Positions 59,437 through 64,000 of a DNA stretch of 64,000 nt are shown piece after piece. A program made the position numbers and the translations under genes. This DNA comes from Capniomyces stellatus (lineage: Eukaryota > Kickxellomycota > Harpellomycetes > Harpellales > Legeriomycetaceae). The DNA lies in NCBI GenBank assembly GCA_001661515.1, contig LUVW01000002.1:875850-939849 (forward strand). The letters are read 5' to 3'. The notes under the pieces were generated by a model, which was given only the letters and a program-made list of their open reading frames with translations, did not search any database and was not told the DNA's origin. Each line of letters begins with the position of its first letter. Position 1 is the first letter of the stretch.

Positions 59437-60840
59437 TTAGCAACAGCAGCACATTGGGAGCAGGAACAGGATCATCATCACAAACACTACAGGGAACAAT
59501 CTGAGGATAAACTCGTTGATGTCGATTTCTCCCAAGTTGTACGTCTTTGAGTACATGCAGAGGGTGGCCTCTACAGCCTTTCTGTTTTTGGCCAGGTACT
59601 TGCTAACCGAGTTGATGTTCTTGGTCAACGTGTTTGAGATTCCTGCTGCCATGGTATGAGTGGCATATACTCCCAAAATCACATAGTTGCTGCATTTTCC
59701 AGACACTTGCAGTACCTTGGTGACATCGGATTCAAATCTCGCACTGTTCCTGTTTGCCAAGTACACAACAATATCAACCAGCATTCTAAGTTTGTGCATG
59801 TCTCCGCCCAAAGCCCCAGCTACAATATGTCCAAACGTCATGTGCGAGTTTGTTGGAATCGCGTGTCTGTAACATCCATAAACTTCGGAGATCATGGTTT
59901 CGAATTTATTAATCGACACTTCAAGCTCGCTCAGCATTGATTGTGAGGGTCTTGAGTTTTCTTGCAGCCTTGACAAGGAGCCGTGCAGAAATTCGACCAA
60001 TCCGTTTTTCGCACCAGCATTATGCCCCATGCCTTTAAACACATCCGCAGTAAACCTTCCAATTGCGTGCTCGTTTCCACTAAAACTTCTAATGGTTTTC
60101 ATCACTTTGTCTGCCAGAGTAGCTCTGTTCAATATCTCGCTTGATCCTTTAACAACCTGTTCCTTAAATCTGCGGTTGTGTTTCCTCATGGTTTGCAGCA
60201 GAACACTAAAGAACTCGTTGATTCTGTTTGCTCCATAAGTCAAGCCATGCTGTCCTGCCCCAACACTCATTCTCATCAATCTAGGATCTCCGCGTCTTGT
60301 GGCGTCGCTCAAATGCTTCAATGGCCCTCTGATATGATCGAATCTCAGCCTGCGCGCTCTTCTATGCACAGGCAGCGATGGGACATGGATTTGTGTAAAC
60401 ATTCTATCCCCTCTTTTAGCCCCGTGCTTATGTTTGCATCTGCAAGGGTATCCTGGCTCATTGGGACGTGAACCTGGATATCTGTGTCCACCGTGGTGAT
60501 CATCGTCATCGTAGCTGCCATACACGCCTCCATGCCCACTTCCATATCCATCGCCATGCCCATCTCCATGCCCATCTCCTTGTCCCGCTTCATGACCATC
60601 GTTGCCATCACCACCACCTCCACCATCATGTTTCATCCCACGTTCTTCGCCTTCTTTGACAGCTTGGTCAGTCTTTGCAGCTGGTTCCTCTTCGCTTTCC
60701 TGAAGTACATTCAGCTGTTCACTTCCCGAGAGACCTTGCACGCTGTTTACGTTGATTGGATTTAAACTGGCATTTTTATGTGCGCTGGATGCACTGGTGT
60801 ATAGCATACAAGCCAACGCAATAATCGACACTACCTTCAT
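59437..60840 (-). CDS. Predicted secretory/membrane protein with C-terminal CCCC, paralogue 2
   Basis: 467 residues, single exon. The chosen start is the ATG at 60840, which gives a signal peptide (MKVVSIIALACMLYTSASSA). The frame runs 38 codons further upstream but begins at GTG and lacks a signal. Residues about 50–150 hold an acidic part and a His/Gly/Asp-rich stretch (repeats of HGDG, then DDDDHHGGH) that may bind metal. A Cys-Arg-Cys-Lys segment follows. The conserved core matches paralogue 1: AGQHGLTYGANRINEFF, FKEQVVKGSSEI, GRFTADVFKG, VYLANRNSARFESD, and FILRLFPVVFVMMILFLLPM then four Cys. No known family is recognised. The two genes are co-oriented 4.6 kb apart, consistent with local duplication and divergence. 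Confidence 0.85.
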   Translation of the reverse strand: MKVVSIIALACMLYTSASSAHKNASLNPINVNSVQGLSGSEQLNVLQESEEEPAAKTDQAVKEGEERGMKHDGGGGGDGNDGHEAGQGDGHGDGHGDGYGSGHGGVYGSYDDDDHHGGHRYPGSRPNEPGYPCRCKHKHGAKRGDRMFTQIHVPSLPVHRRARRLRFDHIRGPLKHLSDATRRGDPRLMRMSVGAGQHGLTYGANRINEFFSVLLQTMRKHNRRFKEQVVKGSSEILNRATLADKVMKTIRSFSGNEHAIGRFTADVFKGMGHNAGAKNGLVEFLHGSLSRLQENSRPSQSMLSELEVSINKFETMISEVYGCYRHAIPTNSHMTFGHIVAGALGGDMHKLRMLVDIVVYLANRNSARFESDVTKVLQVSGKCSNYVILGVYATHTMAAGISNTLTKNINSVSKYLAKNRKAVEATLCMYSKTYNLGEIDINEFILRLFPVVFVMMILFLLPMCCCC

Positions 60841-62799
60841 TTTTTGAAATGGAAAGGAGGTTGTTGGTGCAAGAGGTTTCTTTTCCTGATAATTGCTGCA
60901 GAGTCTATGCAGCACTGTACGTCTAGTATATGTTGCTTCTATTGCTGTATCCACTTGGAATGAACGAAATGTAATGTTTTTTTCGGCTATGCGGGGTTTG
61001 GAGGGTGTATTATATAGAAAGTGGTTACCAATAGGCTATTTGTTGTGCACTTTCAAGCACTAATAGGTGGTATTTGGGTTAATGGATCACTTTGGTAATA
61101 AAGTATACGTATGAACGTTGCTAGCGCCATTATTTCTGTAGAAAAAATAAAGTTGTTAACACCTCTAGACTGCCAGAACCCATTACACCTATTCAAACAA
61201 CAGAGTGGATACATCATTTGCATATATTTGCAAATATATAAATGATCGCCCTTGTTTTGCATTTATATCAGCCGAGAGCATAGCTTTGAGTGCAGGAATG
61301 AGCTTGACTCGGGGCTAACACGGATTGTTGCTTGTCGAGCTAGTATTGACTTTTCATTGCGCGAGTTGTTCAAGACAAAATATTTTGTTCAGATGGAAAG
61401 TAGAGATAATACTTTTTTTTAGAAAAGTACCACAAAGTAAGGAAGCAAAACATAGAACCAGGATAGGCTATATATTCTGGAACAGGTCTGGATCTGCTAA
61501 TAGTATTTGATCTGGATCTGCCAAAAGAATACTTGATCTGTGTATCAATAAAAGAATAAATGTATATATATATATATATATATATAAATCCCAGACCAAA
61601 GCATTAATGTCGCCTCACCTACACTCAAACATCACGACAGTCTACTTGTAGTGAATCGGGTTCTTTTATCATTGATAGTGGGGGTTAAATCTGTTTATAC
61701 TTGATTTATCAACAAATTGCATTTAATCTCGATTTTATTATTATTGAAATGAATCTCGACTTTTTTGTAATATTGGAGAGATATTTTTTTTTGGTAATTT
61801 AATAAAAAGAGGGAGTTTTGAAGCGTTGATAATCAGATTATAATACACGATTGTTGGGCTACCATAGCTGTCGAGTGATCTGCTAGTTCTAGAGGATATG
61901 GATTCAATAAAAGTAATGTACAAGCGCCAGTTGAATGTGCCTAGCATATAATTGTATACGACATTTGTGAAAGAGCAACAAAAGTTAACATAACAATTTC
62001 AGTAAAATAAAAAAAAGTTAAAATGACAAAATAAAACAAAATAAAATAAAATAAAATAAAACAAAACAAAGCAAAACAACACAACACAACACAACACAAC
62101 AGTTTCTTTGCTTGGTTAGTTTTTGTCAAGCAAAACAAAAAAAAAACAAAAACAAAAACAGCTTTCATCGCGATTAAAATTGAGAGTAGCAGAAAAGCAT
62201 GAACTGTATCTATTTAAGTTGAAATCAAGATTAGTTTCAACGATATCTGGTTAAATGTGGTTACTAGTCGGTGTGGTGTTTGTGATATCGAACACAGTAT
62301 ATGAGATGTGTACGAGAATTGGTAATGGCTTGGCGTGTATTAGTCATTAACTGGCAATGTACCCTGTATATTACACGAAATTAAAGCAAATAAAAAAAAG
62401 GTATGTTTATGTTGCTAGAAATATAGTACCAAAATGTACTAAAACGGGCTTGTTTGCCTAGAAGAAGAAAGGGGGGAGAGGGAGGGAAAGAAAGCAAGAC
62501 GGGCCTGTACAATGACAAATCCCATGCACAGTGAATAAGCGAGATTGATAGCTTTAAAATTACTTTATTTTTGAACTACTAAAAAAAGAACTTGAAACTC
62601 AACACCAGCTTTACTACATCATATCCGTTAAACTGTTGTATTTACGAATAATCTAAATAAACGACCTTATTTTGGGGAGGGAAAATAAGGTTTAAAAATT
62701 AAACAAAGCCAAAAGAACAATAATAAATAGGTAGGTGTGTTGTGATAAAAAAAAAAGTTGTGATTGGTTACTATTTGGTTGAATGATTTTAGTTTTTTT
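60841..62799. other. Intergenic with A-rich microsatellites
   Basis: No gene seen. Contains (TA)n at about 61563–61586 and a run of AAAAT/AAAAC pentamers evolving into ACAAC repeats at about 62025–62101. Confidence 0.5.
62025..62101. repeat. Pentanucleotide microsatellite
   Basis: AAAAT units pass into AAAAC and then ACAAC units in one direction. The stepwise change along the array suggests repeated slippage plus substitution. Confidence 0.85.
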
Positions 62800-63360
62800 T
62801 TAGCATTCAATGATGGACATGCAAGTTCCAGACAAAACACTACGGCCCTTCAAGTCAACAAGTTCGATGATGAACTGGTTTAGAACGACGTTGGCACCGA
62901 GTTTTGTGACGAGTTGTTCGGCAGCTTTGCAAGTTCCACCGGTAGCGAGGAGGTCATCGACGATGAGGACGTTTTCACCAGGCAAGATGGAGTCGACTTG
63001 GATTTCCATGATATCGACGCCGTATTCCTTGACGTACTCGGCCTTGTGGGTTTGGCCAGGGAGTTTTCCGCTTTTTCTTACAGGAACGAATTTGGCGCCG
63101 AGTTTGATAGCTAGGCTTGGGCCAAACAGGAAACCTCTGGCGTCAAGACCAACAACAGCATCGATTCTTCCGTTGTTTGTGTTCTTGGCTCTTTCCAGAG
63201 CTGATTCGGCAAGATGGTTGATTAGGCAATCGACAGCGGCTGGGACTTGGAAGATTGGGAAAATGTCTCTGAACAAAATTCCTTCCTGTGGGAAATCAGG
63301 GTAGTTTCTGATCAACCCCTTGACCTTTTCAATTGTGTATACTTCTTGGGATTGCGACAT
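62800..63360 (-). CDS. APT1: Adenine phosphoribosyltransferase
   Basis: Purine salvage enzyme: adenine plus PRPP gives AMP and pyrophosphate. Single exon, 186 residues from the ATG at 63360, the usual family length (about 180–190). The start MSQSQEVYTIEKVKGLIRNY leads into DFPQEGILFRDIFPIF. Then come GLDARGFLFGPSLA and the PRPP-binding signature VLIVDDLLATGGT. KSGKLPG, the flexible-loop region, is also present. Cytosolic by absence of a targeting signal. No intron, and A/T-rich flanks. Confidence 0.96.
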   Translation of the reverse strand: MSQSQEVYTIEKVKGLIRNYPDFPQEGILFRDIFPIFQVPAAVDCLINHLAESALERAKNTNNGRIDAVVGLDARGFLFGPSLAIKLGAKFVPVRKSGKLPGQTHKAEYVKEYGVDIMEIQVDSILPGENVLIVDDLLATGGTCKAAEQLVTKLGANVVLNQFIIELVDLKGRSVLSGTCMSIIEC

Positions 63361-64000
63361 TGTTTGTTTCTTTACTCTTTTAGTTTATTTTTCTAATAAA
63401 AACAAATATTGTTACTTTAGTTGATAGAGAATTGATCTTTTTATAAAGATTGGAATTTAAAAAAAAAAAATTTTAAACAAGTGAAAATTGGGATCTTTTT
63501 TTTTTTTATCAATGTTATTAGTTTAATCTTTACTTTTTTTTGCATTGTTATCATTGTAACTAGATTCATATTTCTATTTTATCTTAGATTAAGTAAACAT
63601 TTGGGGTTTATGCGTTTTGCCAATAGAAACTAGGCTAGCAAACTTTTTTTTCTTCTTTTTTTTCTTTTCTAGGCTTGAATACTTTTAATAAATGAAGGGG
63701 GGGGATGAGGGAGGCAAGGAGAAAGGTGGTTGGATGGATAGAATTTAAATCCACATTGTAAAGTTAGATTTTCTAACTTATAGTTGCATTATTGTTACTA
63801 TTTGTAACAAATAGATTGATAAGTAAACGACTTTACAAGATTAATTATTTTACATTATCTTATCCAATAGTAAAAAAAAAAGATGGATGTCATCTTTGCT
63901 TGATAACGTGAAATCAGGTAGACAAATCATTAAAACCAAAAAAATATAACATAAGAAAAAAACTCGAATTATATCAATATTAAAAAAAAGGAACTAGTAT
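63361..64000. other. Upstream flank of APT1, no gene seen
   Basis: A/T homopolymer-rich DNA to the window end. It should contain the APT1 promoter. A G-rich stretch (GGGGGGGATGAGGGAGG) lies near 63700. Confidence 0.5.

Noticed and set aside
62810..63304. 164-codon plus-strand ORF opposite APT1
   Set aside because: Shadow of adenine phosphoribosyltransferase in the opposite frame.

Overview
The window looks like nuclear DNA of an AT-rich, early-diverging fungus. The evidence is short GT–AG introns (about 65–180 nt, mostly ending TAG), long A/T homopolymers, and a gene set shared by filamentous and zygomycete-grade fungi: cytosolic-type pyruvate carboxylase, dynactin p150 with a CAP-Gly domain, BRF1, METTL5, OPA3, a UBE2T-type E2 and a GATA factor. 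Kickxellomycotina/Zoopagomycota (for example Harpellales) would fit, but this is inferred from general character and not proven. I saw no tRNA, rRNA, transposon, CRISPR array or viral gene. There is one short N gap (30243–30253).

Layout. 1–4.2 kb: two tandem cytochrome P450 genes on the minus strand, the first cut by the window edge. 6.2–14.1 kb: a small unknown minus-strand ORF, then three plus-strand genes with introns: OPA3-like (7275–8226), the METTL5-type rRNA m6A methyltransferase (9141–10445), and a UBE2T-like E2 with a very long disordered tail (11456–14090). 14.3–21.8 kb: minus strand, a single-exon dynactin p150 gene and a two-exon GATA-type transcription factor. 21.8–31.3 kb: a 9.5 kb stretch with no convincing gene. 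31.3–35.1 kb: pyruvate carboxylase, minus strand. 35–41 kb: mostly non-coding, with a 12-bp-period minisatellite and one small stathmin-like coiled-coil gene. 41.3–47.8 kb: BRF1 and a MutL homologue (MLH2/PMS1 type), both plus strand, six exons each. 48–50.7 kb: two unrecognised minus-strand genes, one with seven exons reconstructed here. 53.6–60.8 kb: two paralogous genes for predicted secretory-pathway proteins that both end in a hydrophobic segment followed by four cysteines; this is the most novel item. 62.8–63.4 kb: adenine phosphoribosyltransferase, minus strand.

There are no operons. The genes are independent housekeeping functions: rRNA modification, Pol III initiation, DNA repair (E2 T type and MutL), dynein transport, anaplerosis and purine salvage. 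Between them sit lineage-specific genes (the P450 pair and the CCCC-tail pair) that look like local duplications. Exon boundaries were set by eye, from splice consensus, phase agreement and protein-family conservation. All spliced models keep frame from start to stop.
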